Shown here piece after piece: positions 6,481 to 15,278 of a stretch of 64,000 nt of DNA; position 1 is the stretch's first letter, and each line of letters begins with the position of its first letter. The notes below the pieces were generated by a model. It ran no database searches. It was not told the origin of the DNA and worked only from the letters and a program-made list of their open reading frames with translations. Source of the DNA: Halalkalibacter oceani (GTDB lineage Bacteria > Bacillota > Bacilli > Bacillales > Bacillaceae_D); NCBI RefSeq assembly GCF_023715705.1, contig NZ_JAMBOS010000022.1, positions 1 to 64,000 of the forward strand. Reading direction: 5' to 3'. Position numbers and translations under genes: made by a program.

Positions 6481-9357
6481 TTAATCCCAAACAATATAGC
6501 ATTCGCGAATCTGTCCGTTGCCCTTCGTGTCGACATAAACCTTATATGGGCCCACTTGATAGATGTCTTCCGCGTTGTTCCTGATCAGTACTTCTTCACT
6601 GAAAGTCTCCGTCAAACCATCAGAGTATACTTCCGTAACGGTGACTGTCAGCCTGTTCTGATTCCCATTAAGCCTCTCTACTGTAGCCCCCGGTGTCGCA
6701 CTGTCAAGAGTGACGACCGGGAGAATGACCGCGCCAAGTAGTTCAGAGCCATCATAGGCAACGACAGCATAATTCGCCTCGGCATCAACATCACTGCCTG
6801 CAACGCTGATCAGTGCTTCGCCATTTACGAATGGTGAGGAGGCTACTGAAACGCCGTCCTTTTCCAACACCGCTGTGGAGCCATCAGGGACATCCGCCGT
6901 AACGGGGATACTGGCGTCACGCTCACTTACGAGATGCTTCACCGGGGCGAGGCTTATATCCACGCCCACATTTGTTACGTCCTCGTCTACATAGTCCGAC
7001 ACGTACTCATACAACTTAACACGGCTAACCGCTGCATAGTTCTCTAGTGGCTCCGTGCCGCCCTGGCCGACAAACCCGCTTTCGTTGCCGTGCAGCGCAT
7101 ACGTGTAATTGCTGGAACCCGTATGGAGAAATAGCGTTGTCTCCCCGGTATCAGGGTCTATCCCCGTGTGATACCACACCGCCCGATCCAATGCATGATC
7201 TCCGATAGTCGTATCTGTACGTAAAGGAGCTGTATCGTCGCTGCTCAAATCCCGCCACAGAATGGATGGAGCGACAAGACCGCCGTGAACGAGACTTAAC
7301 ATGGTATATCCAGTGTATCCGTTCTCGCTTGTGTATTGGCCCGGATCGGGACTCGTTCTTTCATTAAAAATAAATCTCATATTATCCTGGATCAGTTCCG
7401 GCGCTATAATCATGTCATCTTCTATCGTGACAGGCGTACCTGCAAGCCCGCGCTTGGCGGTTGTGACCCCACCGGTCGCCGGGACGGATGGTACATTCAT
7501 ATTCGTCAGTGCCAAACCTGAGTTGGCGGAGACAACAATATATGTCTTACCTGACTCAATCGTTTTGGCCAATCTCCAATAATTTTCCGCAGTATTGAAG
7601 TCTGTAATACGTGCTGGAGTAATCGGAGCCCAGTTCTGATCCCATAGAGACTTCTTCAACGTCAATGTTTTCAATTCATCATCGTCTATCTTACTTTCCG
7701 TATTAATAGTGAGCGTACCACTTGTATGTTTCGGTAATGGCTGGAATTCCTCACTATTGAGCATTGCCAGCTTACCGTCGTCCAGATGATAGAACGCCTG
7801 AATTAGTTTCGGTGCGGTTTCGCCGTCACTGAAGCGGATAGTAACGGATGAGCGGTAGCCCGTATCCGCATAGTTTTGGTCATTCCCCCATTCGGCGGTC
7901 ATATGCCCAAAGTTTATCGTATACGTCGTCGATCTATGCGGCGATTCCTTCCAGGCTATTTTCACCGTCGCCACGGCTGGCTCCCCGGCGCTCACCGCAC
8001 CATTTGCCGGATTCAGAGTCACGCTGACATCCACATCTTCATCTTGGTATTCATGTGCAAGGTTTGCGGCAGAGAAATCAATATTTGACACGTCCTTTGG
8101 CACGTTAACATCAAATTCAGTTTTGCCTCCAACATTGAAAACCTCACCGCCGAATTCAAATGACGTGAGCTCAGGCGGCAACTCATCAATTCCAAGATAG
8201 GCCTCCGGATTTACGATCGCCCAATAGGCTTCTTTTGGTTCACGGTTGGAGTCGAATGGCAGCGGGTAGCCCGAACTGCGCCAGCTGTTGTTATCAGACA
8301 CGCCCCAGAATGTGACGCGTGCTATATCATCGGAGTACTTCTTGTACAGCGCGAACAGCTTGGCGTACATTACCGCCTGCTCCTTCAATTGCGCCTCGGT
8401 AGGAGGTTCGTCGGCCGATGTACCGTTGAGCTGTACATCAAGCTCGGTTATGCTGATCTCCACCCCGGTTTCACGATAGATCTTTAGCACTTCCTCTAAA
8501 TTATCTATATTGAGTCTTGTGTTGTAATGCCCCTGTATTCCGATGCCCTCGATCAGTTTCCTGCCGTTTGCTTCAGGGTGTTCATCCGCGTATCTTTCAT
8601 TGAGCTCCTTGACCATTGAGGCAATCGCGATTGCTTTATTGGGAAGCTCTTCGTCGTTAAAGTCATTGTAATACAGAGTGGCATCCGGGGCAGCCTCGCG
8701 CGCGAATAAGAAGGCATCATAGATATAATCCCAGCCATTTCCACCGTTGGCGTAAGCTTCAAACCACCGGGATGGACGTTCCATTGGATTAATGCCGGAT
8801 CGAAGCGCGTTTCGCCAATCGGTCGGATTTTCCGGGTTATCCCTCATGGCTTCGTTAACAACGTCCCAGGCATCAAGCTTATAAGGACCCTGACTATAGT
8901 GCCCGGCGATTGTCGAAATGTACCTTTGCAGGCTGGCCCTTGCCTCGGTATAAGTCTGACCACTTGGCGGCCAACCAGCTGACTGATTATGCCACACCAG
9001 CGCGTGTCCTTTCGTATAGAAACCGTCCTCTTTGACTTGAGTTAACATACTGTCGGCAGATGTGAATGACGGATCGCCGGTTGCATCGCGCCATATGGAG
9101 TCCGGCTTCGTAGCGTTTTCTGGCGTCAGTGCGTTAAAGTGAAACTTCATAAAATCATACTTCTCTGCATTGGCATCGCTCAGGTCGTTCGGGCTTACCA
9201 CATTACCGATAAGAAAATGGTCTTTGTACACTTCTTTCAGCGACACAACCTCTGCCGCTGAAGCATTGATGACCGGCATTGTGGTCGCGCTAAACGAGCT
9301 TAAGATAAAAACAAGTGCTAAAAAATACGCCCAACGGCCTCTGGCTTTTTTCTGCAA
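6481..9357 (-). CDS. Secreted multidomain endo-1,4-beta-xylanase (GH10)
   Basis: A 958-residue protein: signal peptide about 1-35 (cleavage near ASAA), a GH10 catalytic domain about 38-390, then about 570 residues of beta-rich accessory modules. The acid/base Glu169 (DVVNEA) and nucleophile Glu305 (TELDV) are present. It should hydrolyse xylan outside the cell. The C-terminal part shows an Ig-like stretch (about 395-490), two unassigned beta modules and a terminal segment (about 880-958) of a type I recall from Paenibacillus secreted glycosidases; none is an SLH domain. The start is a TTG with GAGAGGA upstream. A CcpA-type cre site precedes it. There is no B. subtilis counterpart here, so lateral acquisition is likely. 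Confidence 0.93.
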   Translation of the reverse strand: MQKKARGRWAYFLALVFILSSFSATTMPVINASAAEVVSLKEVYKDHFLIGNVVSPNDLSDANAEKYDFMKFHFNALTPENATKPDSIWRDATGDPSFTSADSMLTQVKEDGFYTKGHALVWHNQSAGWPPSGQTYTEARASLQRYISTIAGHYSQGPYKLDAWDVVNEAMRDNPENPTDWRNALRSGINPMERPSRWFEAYANGGNGWDYIYDAFLFAREAAPDATLYYNDFNDEELPNKAIAIASMVKELNERYADEHPEANGRKLIEGIGIQGHYNTRLNIDNLEEVLKIYRETGVEISITELDVQLNGTSADEPPTEAQLKEQAVMYAKLFALYKKYSDDIARVTFWGVSDNNSWRSSGYPLPFDSNREPKEAYWAIVNPEAYLGIDELPPELTSFEFGGEVFNVGGKTEFDVNVPKDVSNIDFSAANLAHEYQDEDVDVSVTLNPANGAVSAGEPAVATVKIAWKESPHRSTTYTINFGHMTAEWGNDQNYADTGYRSSVTIRFSDGETAPKLIQAFYHLDDGKLAMLNSEEFQPLPKHTSGTLTINTESKIDDDELKTLTLKKSLWDQNWAPITPARITDFNTAENYWRLAKTIESGKTYIVVSANSGLALTNMNVPSVPATGGVTTAKRGLAGTPVTIEDDMIIAPELIQDNMRFIFNERTSPDPGQYTSENGYTGYTMLSLVHGGLVAPSILWRDLSSDDTAPLRTDTTIGDHALDRAVWYHTGIDPDTGETTLFLHTGSSNYTYALHGNESGFVGQGGTEPLENYAAVSRVKLYEYVSDYVDEDVTNVGVDISLAPVKHLVSERDASIPVTADVPDGSTAVLEKDGVSVASSPFVNGEALISVAGSDVDAEANYAVVAYDGSELLGAVILPVVTLDSATPGATVERLNGNQNRLTVTVTEVYSDGLTETFSEEVLIRNNAEDIYQVGPYKVYVDTKGNGQIRECYIVWD

Positions 9358-9440
9358 AATAAATCATTCCTCTCTCGCTTTCATTTCTTCTTTTTTCGTA
9401 ATTCGCTATTTTGATGGTCATTGGATCATGCCACCCGTAA

Positions 9441-9454
9441 TGGTAACGCTTTCA
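9441..9454 (-). promoter_or_regulatory. cre site (CcpA operator) of the xylanase
   Basis: The minus strand reads TGAAAGCGTTACCA, matching the CcpA consensus TGWAANCGNTNWCA at all but one position. It lies about 85 bases upstream of the xylanase start, implying carbon catabolite repression. No clear sigma-A promoter was found around it. Confidence 0.7.
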
Positions 9455-9675
9455 TTTCTGGTGCTTATACGCCCTGATGTCCGTCAGCTACACTCCCATC
9501 CTGTTCTATTAGACATTAAAAGTTATATTTGACAGCAAAAGGTGGATCCCCTCTTTTTCCAAAAAGATTTTTTTATTAAAACATGAGCCCTTATGTTTCA
9601 TTCACTTTGCAGTACTTTTTCAACCCCCACTCAAGCAAGGCTGTTAACGAACATACATTTGCCATTTATTAGCCA

Positions 9676-9705
9676 TTGAATAACAAATAAGTATTCGCAT
9701 ATAAT
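9676..9705 (+). promoter_or_regulatory. Sigma-A promoter of the Y-family polymerase operon
   Basis: TTGAAT (9676-9681), an 18-base spacer and consensus TATAAT (9700-9705). It lies 45 bases before the polymerase start. The LexA-like site follows directly downstream. Confidence 0.75.
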
Positions 9706-9717
9706 ATGAACATAAAG

Positions 9718-9731
9718 CAAACACTTGTTCT
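9718..9731 (+). promoter_or_regulatory. LexA (DinR) SOS box
   Basis: CAAACACTTGTTCT differs by one base in each arm from the Bacillus SOS box CGAAC-N4-GTTCG. It lies just past the expected transcription start of the polymerase operon, where a repressor would block initiation or escape. Confidence 0.6.
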
Positions 9732-9750
9732 TATTCAGGAGTGAATAATC

Positions 9751-10980
9751 ATGAAAGTGATCTTTTTAGTTGATATGCAGTCATTTTACGCTTCGCTGGA
9801 AAAGGCTCGGGATCCGCGTTTAGATGATAAACCGGTCATCGTCGCCGGTGATCCTAAACGCCGATCTGGTGTTGTCTTAGCTGCTTGTCCTTTGGCGAAG
9901 AAGCGCGGTGTGAAAAACGCTTCAAGGCTGTGGGAAGCTTTACAGAAGTGCCCGGAGGCTGTTGTCGTACCGCCGCGGATGGAGGACTATGTTAAAGCGG
10001 CGACCGGGATCACCGCGATCTTAGAGACATTCACACCGCTGGTTGAACCTTATTCCATCGATGAACAATTTATGGATGTGACAGGGAGCCAAAAGCTATT
10101 CGGTTCGCCATATAAGATTGCCCGGATGGTTCAGACGGCAATTTGGGAAAAGTACCAAGTTCGAGCCAGGGTCGGAATCGGTGAAAATAAGGTCCTCGCT
10201 AAAATGGCCTGTGATAATTTTTCTAAAAAGAGTAAAGGCGGGGTCTTTTGGCTAAAAAAAGACGAACTTGAGGAACATCTGTGGCCGCTGCCCGTCGGTT
10301 CCATGTTCGGCGTTGGCTCACGCATGGAACAGCACTTACGTAACATGGCCATTCGGACGATTGGCCATTTGGCCGCCTGTCCGGTCGAGCGTCTTAAAAA
10401 GAGGTGGGGCATAAATGGTCATGTGCTTTGGATGACAGCGAACGGCATTGATTATTCACCAGTGTCCATTGGTTCCCATCAGGGCGAAAAGACGATCGGC
10501 CATGGCATGACACTCCCTTACGATTATACGACCCGGCGGGATATTCGGGTCGTGCTGCTGGAGCTTTGCGAGGAAGTTTGCAGCCGCGCACGCCGCTCAC
10601 ATGTCATGGGTCAAACCGTCTCATTAAGCGTGTCAGGAGGGAGCTATATGATACCGGCCGGCTTTCATCGACAGAAGACAATCGCCTCCGCTACAAATGT
10701 CACAATGGAGATGTACAGCTACATTTGCGAGCTGTTTGACAAGTTCTGGGATGGATTCCCGGTACGTCGATTAGCGGTATCGCTCGACAAATTGCAGTCG
10801 GATAAAGTCGTCCAACTGAGCTTGTTTGAGCAGGACAGAGACCGTCTCTTACAAATCGGTTCAGCTATGGACCGGATAAAGGGCCGCTACGGGCAAACGT
10901 CCATCATCCGCGCTTCCTCTTTACTCTCCCCGGGCCAGGCCCGCGAGCGCGCAGCTAAGATTGGGGGACACTACAAATGA
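9751..10980 (+). CDS. Y-family DNA polymerase (UvrX/PolY2-like)
   Basis: A 409-residue translesion polymerase of the ImpB/MucB/SamB family. Asp8 (VDMQSFY) and the SIDE motif with Asp104-Glu105 supply the metal-binding site; Tyr13 occupies the steric-gate position. Helix-hairpin-helix and little-finger regions follow. A canonical sliding-clamp motif QLSLF is at 355-359. It is closer to UvrX/YqjW than to DinB in lacking the usual MDCFFA start. The LexA-like site upstream suggests SOS induction. Its stop overlaps the next start (ATGA), giving translational coupling. B. subtilis has no polymerase gene at this locus. Confidence 0.9.
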   Translation: MKVIFLVDMQSFYASLEKARDPRLDDKPVIVAGDPKRRSGVVLAACPLAKKRGVKNASRLWEALQKCPEAVVVPPRMEDYVKAATGITAILETFTPLVEPYSIDEQFMDVTGSQKLFGSPYKIARMVQTAIWEKYQVRARVGIGENKVLAKMACDNFSKKSKGGVFWLKKDELEEHLWPLPVGSMFGVGSRMEQHLRNMAIRTIGHLAACPVERLKKRWGINGHVLWMTANGIDYSPVSIGSHQGEKTIGHGMTLPYDYTTRRDIRVVLLELCEEVCSRARRSHVMGQTVSLSVSGGSYMIPAGFHRQKTIASATNVTMEMYSYICELFDKFWDGFPVRRLAVSLDKLQSDKVVQLSLFEQDRDRLLQIGSAMDRIKGRYGQTSIIRASSLLSPGQARERAAKIGGHYK

Positions 10981-11315
10981 GTGAGTATCTCAAGCGAAAA
11001 AACTTACTCTGGGAAGGAAGCAGATTCGTCCTTCCAGAGCAAAAAGCAGCCTATTTAGAGCATCAGGCCAATCAAAATAAGCTTCCTCCTCCACTGTTGG
11101 ACGATCAGGCATTAATGGAAATCGGCATGATTGTGATGGATGCCCTCCAGCGGAAGCAGGAGGTGACCGTTGTCTATTGGGATGATGGCACTTATAAGGA
11201 GATTAACGGAGTGGTTGATCTGGTGGATCATCAGCTTCAGCATTTCAAGATAAGCACCGGGTCTGAGTACGAGTACATTCACATTAAGTATCTTAAAACA
11301 GTAGAAAGGGTGTAA
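10977..11315 (+). CDS. YolD-like family protein
   Basis: A 112-residue soluble protein overlapping the polymerase gene by four bases. A short basic N-terminal region (LKRKNLLWEG, LPEQ) precedes a small domain with a VTVVYWDDG strand pair, a layout typical of YolD-like proteins. These commonly follow Y-family polymerases in Bacillus (for example YqjX after YqjW). The molecular role is not established; a polymerase accessory or regulatory role is inferred from constant neighbourhood. Confidence 0.75.
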   Translation: MSEYLKRKNLLWEGSRFVLPEQKAAYLEHQANQNKLPPPLLDDQALMEIGMIVMDALQRKQEVTVVYWDDGTYKEINGVVDLVDHQLQHFKISTGSEYEYIHIKYLKTVERV

Positions 11316-11320
11316 CTGTT

Positions 11321-11581
11321 ATGGATCGGGTAACGGACATTGAGCGTAAAACTTTAACAATCATCAACAATATGTCTCAGCTGCACCGCATACCGACTAT
11401 TGATGATTTGTGTCAAAAGACTGGCCGTGGCAAACAGCGGCTGCTCCCTGTCATCGAACAGCTCGCCCATGATCGCAAGGTTAAAATACTAAATGCCAAG
11501 CAAGTCATTATGCTCCCGCTCCCTCGCTGGTACGAAAGGGAGCTCGAAGAAAAAGCACGCCAAACGAACATCGACCTGTAG
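11321..11581 (+). CDS. Small protein of the SOS polymerase operon, possible winged helix
   Basis: An 86-residue protein that I do not recognise. Residues about 5-65 could form three helices and a wing, as in a small winged-helix DNA-binding domain (a RIPTIDDLCQKTGRGKQRL stretch resembles a helix-turn-helix). It starts five bases after the YolD-like stop, with AAAGGGTG upstream, so it is the third gene of the operon. Lateral co-acquisition with the polymerase is plausible. No function is claimed. Confidence 0.65.
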   Translation: MDRVTDIERKTLTIINNMSQLHRIPTIDDLCQKTGRGKQRLLPVIEQLAHDRKVKILNAKQVIMLPLPRWYERELEEKARQTNIDL

Positions 11582-11640
11582 CTCCTGGTAATCAGAGAGG
11601 TATGTAAATCGCCCAAATTTGAATCCTGATTTACGCATGA

Positions 11641-11683
11641 AGCAGCTGCTCATGGCGATCACCATGCTTTGAGAAAGGCTGCT
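11641..11683 (+). terminator. Possible terminator of the polymerase operon
   Basis: Nested inverted repeats: outer AGCAGC (11641-11646) / GCTGCT (11678-11683), inner CATGG (11651-11655) / CCATG (11662-11666). The following T-run is short (CCCTTTT). A second repeat, GTAAATC / GATTTAC, lies at 11604-11634. The evidence is weaker than for the next hairpin. Confidence 0.4.
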
Positions 11684-11752
11684 CTCCCTTTTAAAAAATA
11701 GCGTCCATTACGCATGCGACTTCACCCAATTGCAAGGCTGTATATAAAAACA

Positions 11753-11777
11753 AACCCCCAACCATAAGTTGGGGGTT
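11753..11777. terminator. Bidirectional terminator downstream of rpsI
   Basis: Perfect stem AACCCCCAAC / GTTGGGGGTT with a 5-base loop. T-rich on both exits (TTTGTTTTT on the minus strand, TTTT on the plus). It ends the rplM-rpsI transcript and backs up the converging operon. Confidence 0.9.
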
Positions 11778-11794
11778 TTGTGAAACGTAAAAAC

Positions 11795-12187
11795 TTAACG
11801 CTTCGAGAACTGAGGTGCACGACGAGCTGCTTTAAGACCGTATTTCTTACGTTCTTTCATACGTGCATCACGAGTTAGGAAGCCAGCGCTTTTAAGCACT
11901 GGGCGGTTGTCAGGATCTACTTCAAGTAGCGCGCGTGCCACGCCATGACGGATGGCGCCCGCTTGTCCTGTGTAGCCTCCACCTTCAACGTTTACGTGAA
12001 CGTCATATTGACCTTCAACGCCAGTTTCAACAAGTGGCTGCTTTACGATAAGCTTTAATGTTTCAAGATTGAAATATTCGTCCATTTCACGACCATTAAT
12101 AACGATACGACCGTCACCTGGCAGTAGGCGTACACGAGCAACAGAGTGCTTGCGGCGACCTGTACCGTAATATTGTACTTGTGCCAA
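11795..12187 (-). CDS. rpsI: 30S ribosomal protein S9
   Basis: 130 residues, full length for S9. The C-terminus is the conserved basic tail ending PQFSKR, which reaches the P-site tRNA anticodon loop. It lies 20 bases after rplM in the standard L13-S9 operon. In B. subtilis ybaJ follows; here a terminator does. Confidence 0.97.
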   Translation of the reverse strand: MAQVQYYGTGRRKHSVARVRLLPGDGRIVINGREMDEYFNLETLKLIVKQPLVETGVEGQYDVHVNVEGGGYTGQAGAIRHGVARALLEVDPDNRPVLKSAGFLTRDARMKERKKYGLKAARRAPQFSKR

Positions 12188-12207
12188 AATTAATACCCTC
12201 CTATCAA

Positions 12208-12645
12208 TTAACCGCGAAGTTCGTAAACTTCTGGTTTCTGAGCTTGATGTTTGTGTTCGCTGCCTGCGTATACATGCAGTTTCATCCCTTGCGCGCGACC
12301 AAGAGTGTTCTTTGGAAGCATTCCTTTGATAGCAAGCTCAAGCATACGCTCCGGCTTGTTTGCACGCATATCGCCTGCTGTTGTCTTTTTCAGACCACCA
12401 GGGTGGTTTGAATGACGATAGTAGATCTTGTCATTTAATTTGTTACCTGTTAATTCGATTTTCTCAGCGTTAATGATGATCACGTGATCACCAGTATCAA
12501 CGTGTGGTGTGAACGTAGGCTTGTGCTTACCGCGAAGGATAGAAGCTACTTCTGACGCAAGACGACCAAGCGTTTGACCTTCAGCGTCTACTACATACCA
12601 CTTACGCTCAACTTCGTTTGGCTTTGCCATATATGTTGTACGCAT
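12208..12645 (-). CDS. rplM: 50S ribosomal protein L13
   Basis: 145 residues, matching the family length, with the N-terminus [20 protein letters not shown] as in Bacillus. L13 is an early assembly protein of the large subunit. AGGAGGG precedes the ATG. It has its own promoter and a structured leader, so rplM-rpsI is transcribed apart from truA. Confidence 0.97.
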   Translation of the reverse strand: MRTTYMAKPNEVERKWYVVDAEGQTLGRLASEVASILRGKHKPTFTPHVDTGDHVIIINAEKIELTGNKLNDKIYYRHSNHPGGLKKTTAGDMRANKPERMLELAIKGMLPKNTLGRAQGMKLHVYAGSEHKHQAQKPEVYELRG

Positions 12646-12754
12646 GAATTTCCCTCCTAAAAAGAACCATTGCTTTCAATTTTATCAAATCAAGTTAACC
12701 ATAGTCTCATGTAACATTCCGAAACCCGGGGCTAGTGGGTTTTTGAAATTACCA
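12646..12754 (-). promoter_or_regulatory. L13 leader RNA (putative autoregulatory element)
   Basis: The roughly 109-base 5' UTR contains AAAAACCCAC..GGGTTTCGG-type segments that can pair, and resembles the Bacillus L13 leader as I remember it. A covariance-model match (Rfam L13_leader) would confirm it. Autoregulation by L13 is inferred. Confidence 0.55.
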
Positions 12755-12760
12755 TCTAAC

Positions 12761-12789
12761 ATCATATAACATTAAAAACCTATTGTCAA
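12761..12789 (-). promoter_or_regulatory. Sigma-A promoter of rplM-rpsI
   Basis: The minus strand reads consensus TTGACA (12789-12784), a 17-base spacer and TATGAT (12766-12761). It is located directly after the truA stop. Confidence 0.85.
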
Positions 12790-12801
12790 CAATTTGTTAC
12801 A

Positions 12802-13593
12802 CTAGGCCTCGTTGTCATTTGACGATGTCCGGTTATGTTGAAAAATTGGCTGCTCATAGAAGACCCTCCAGAGAAACAAACCGTGTCCCGGCGCTGTTTT
12901 TCCGGCCGCCGCCCTGTTCCGCGCATCGCGAATGCGGACGATGTCCTCAGGCGCTCTTCTTCCCCCGCCGACTTCGAGCAGTGTTCCGACAATGATCCGC
13001 ACCATATTATGGAGGAAACCGTCTCCGATTAAGTCAAAAACAATTTCATCACCTTGGCGATTGACCTCCAAGGTATGTAAGGTCCTCACCTTGCTTTTGA
13101 CATCGGCGTTTGTCACACAAAAAGATGAGAAGTCATGGGTGCCAAGCAAATGCGCCGCACCAGCGCGAATCAAATCAAGGTCCATCTCATAGGGGACAAA
13201 AAAAGCAAGGTTGCGGCGAAAGACATCCCGCTCCTTCCGGTTCAGCACCCGGTAGCGATAATGCTTCCTGACCGAGTCATAGCGGGTATGGAAATCATCG
13301 GCTACACGGGCTGCTTCGACGATCCGGATATCGTTAGGCAGGCAGCCGTTCAGCGCCTGCGGCCAGCGTGCCGGGTCAATGGAGAGCGGCGTGTCGAAGT
13401 GAATCACCTGACCACGGGCGTGCACGCCGGTGTCTGTCCGTCCTGACGGATGGATCCGAATAAACTCTCCTTTATGAATAATCGAAAGAGCCCGCTCGAT
13501 TTCCCCTTGAATCGTCCGCTGTTTTTCCTGAACTTGAAAGCCGTAAAAAGCACTGCCGTCGTATTCCACTAAAAGAGCGATTCTATTCAGCAT
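12802..13593 (-). CDS. truA: tRNA pseudouridine(38-40) synthase TruA
   Basis: 263 residues. The catalytic Asp54 lies in GRTDTGVHARG. TruA isomerises uridines 38-40 in the anticodon arm of many tRNAs. The ATG at 13593 follows GAGGAGGTGA by five bases; the GTG upstream falls in the ribosome binding site. It ends the ecfA1-ecfA2-ecfT-truA group as in B. subtilis. Confidence 0.95.
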   Translation of the reverse strand: MLNRIALLVEYDGSAFYGFQVQEKQRTIQGEIERALSIIHKGEFIRIHPSGRTDTGVHARGQVIHFDTPLSIDPARWPQALNGCLPNDIRIVEAARVADDFHTRYDSVRKHYRYRVLNRKERDVFRRNLAFFVPYEMDLDLIRAGAAHLLGTHDFSSFCVTNADVKSKVRTLHTLEVNRQGDEIVFDLIGDGFLHNMVRIIVGTLLEVGGGRRAPEDIVRIRDARNRAAAGKTAPGHGLFLWRVFYEQPIFQHNRTSSNDNEA

Positions 13594-13617
13594 GACGGTC
13601 ACCTCCTCTCCTCGATA

Positions 13618-14418
13618 TTATAGCAGCCGCAGTGCAAACACAGCGCCGCTCAGCCCAAGGCATAGAGCGACCGCCAAGGAATCGCGCCAGCGCCAGGCGA
13701 GCAGGCGGTATTTCGTCCGTCCTTCCCCGCCGCGATAGCCTCTGGCCTCCATCGCCAGCGCCAAGTCCTCCGCCCGCTTAAACGCGCTTATAAACAGCGG
13801 TACGAGCAGCGGAACAAACGCCATGACCCGCTGACGCAGCGGTCCGCTCGTAAAGTCAACGCCGCGCGCCATTTGCGCTTTCATGATCTTTTCCGTCTCC
13901 TGCATAAATGTTGGAATAAAGCGCAGCGCAATCGACATCATCAGAGCAAGCTCGTGGGCGGGCAGCTTGACTTTCTTTAACGGGCCGAGCAAATACTCCA
14001 ATCCGTCCGTTAAATCAATTGGCTTCGTCGTCAACGTGAGCAGAGACGTAAAGACAATCAGAGTTAACAGCCGCAGCGCCATAAAAGCAGCCTGCCGTAC
14101 ACCGTGCTCATAGATGGAAAAGGGTCCTGCTGTCCAGAGCACCTCTCCTTCCCGCGTTAACAGGAGGTGAAAGAACACTGTAAACAGGACGAGCAGAAAA
14201 ATCGGCTTCATTCCCCGATAAATAAAGGACAGGGGGACATTTGATAAAAAGATCAGGATAAGGGCAAAAGCAATGATCAATCCCCCGGCAAGCCAGTTAT
14301 CGGCCAGAAAAATCATGATGACAAGAATCGCGACACTCACCAGTTTTGAACGGGGATCAAGCCGGTGAAGAACCGAGGTTACACCAACGTATTGACCAAT
14401 GATAATATTTTGCAGCAT
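13618..14418 (-). CDS. ecfT: Energy-coupling factor transporter transmembrane protein EcfT
   Basis: 266 residues with about five to six membrane segments. Two Ala-Arg-Gly signatures (MARGVDF and MEARGYRGG) lie in the cytoplasmic coupling helices that dock onto the ATPases. It forms the shared energising module of group II ECF vitamin transporters with EcfA1 and EcfA2. The second ATG (14418) is better spaced from GGAGG than the first (14421). The gene overlaps or abuts ecfA2. Confidence 0.94.
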   Translation of the reverse strand: MLQNIIIGQYVGVTSVLHRLDPRSKLVSVAILVIMIFLADNWLAGGLIIAFALILIFLSNVPLSFIYRGMKPIFLLVLFTVFFHLLLTREGEVLWTAGPFSIYEHGVRQAAFMALRLLTLIVFTSLLTLTTKPIDLTDGLEYLLGPLKKVKLPAHELALMMSIALRFIPTFMQETEKIMKAQMARGVDFTSGPLRQRVMAFVPLLVPLFISAFKRAEDLALAMEARGYRGGEGRTKYRLLAWRWRDSLAVALCLGLSGAVFALRLL

Positions 14419-15278
14419 CATTCGCCCTCCACAAGTCTCGCCACGTAATCAGCCGCTCTCTCAAGCTCATAATACTTAGGCGTGTCCGCCAGAGCAAAGC
14501 GTTGCTTGACTTGCTCAAGAAACCGGACCGGCGCTGGCAGCTCAAGTCCAATCTCACGCAACCTCTCCGCCTGCTCAAAAATGAGCTCACGGCCCCCCGC
14601 CATCTCGACCCTTCCCTCATGCAGAACAATAATCTGATCGGCATAACGGGCCGCATCCTCCATATGATGGGTCACAAGCACCGTCGTCGTCTGCTGCTGT
14701 TGATGATAGTCGACAAAGAGCTTCATGATCTGTTCATGGCCCTCAGGATCAAGGCTTGCCGCCGGCTCGTCCAATATGAGCACCTTCGGCCTTGACGCCA
14801 GCACCCCGGCAATCGCTACCCGCCGCATTTGTCCACCGCTCAGCTCAAACGGTGAGGCTGTTAAAATCTCCTCGCTTAAACCGACCTGGGGCAGCAGCTC
14901 CTTTGCCCGCTTCAACGCCCGTTCGGACGGTACGCCAAAGTTTATCGGACCGAAGCAGATATCTTTAGCGACTGTTTCCTCAAACAGCTGATGTTCAGGA
15001 TATTGAAACACAAGGCCGACCTGCTGGCGCAACGACCTGATATCAATCTTTTTCTTTTCCGCTTTTAGCTCAAATGGTCCGATCTGCACCGTCCCTTTCG
15101 TTGGCCGGAGCAGTCCGTTAATATGCTGAATAAGCGTTGACTTCCCTGAACCGGTATGACCGATTACGGCTGTAAAAGAGCCTGAAGGTATTCTGATCGT
15201 GCAGTCATGAAGCGCCACCTTTTCAAAAGGAGTTCCTTCCATATAACGATGCTCTACTTCGTTGAAGACAATCTCCAT
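14418..15278 (-). CDS. ecfA2: ECF transporter ATPase EcfA2
   Basis: 286 residues, ABC ATPase. Walker [10 protein letters not shown] (about 37-45), Q-loop in FQYPEHQLF, signature LSGGQ, Walker [10 protein letters not shown] and the switch His in VTHHMED. It pairs with EcfA1 to power EcfT-bound substrate capture proteins. It overlaps the end of ecfA1 by 25 bases, so translation is probably coupled; its own upstream GAGGAG is distant (14 bases). Confidence 0.94.
   Translation of the reverse strand: MEIVFNEVEHRYMEGTPFEKVALHDCTIRIPSGSFTAVIGHTGSGKSTLIQHINGLLRPTKGTVQIGPFELKAEKKKIDIRSLRQQVGLVFQYPEHQLFEETVAKDICFGPINFGVPSERALKRAKELLPQVGLSEEILTASPFELSGGQMRRVAIAGVLASRPKVLILDEPAASLDPEGHEQIMKLFVDYHQQQQTTTVLVTHHMEDAARYADQIIVLHEGRVEMAGGRELIFEQAERLREIGLELPAPVRFLEQVKQRFALADTPKYYELERAADYVARLVEGE

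Noticed and set aside
9170-9532. A 120-codon plus-strand frame over the xylanase start
   Set aside because: It is antisense to the signal peptide region and covers the cre site; no ribosome binding site.
6481-11581. Mobile element bringing in the xylanase and polymerase genes
   Set aside because: No transposase, integrase, terminal inverted repeat, flanking duplication or tRNA attachment site was found.
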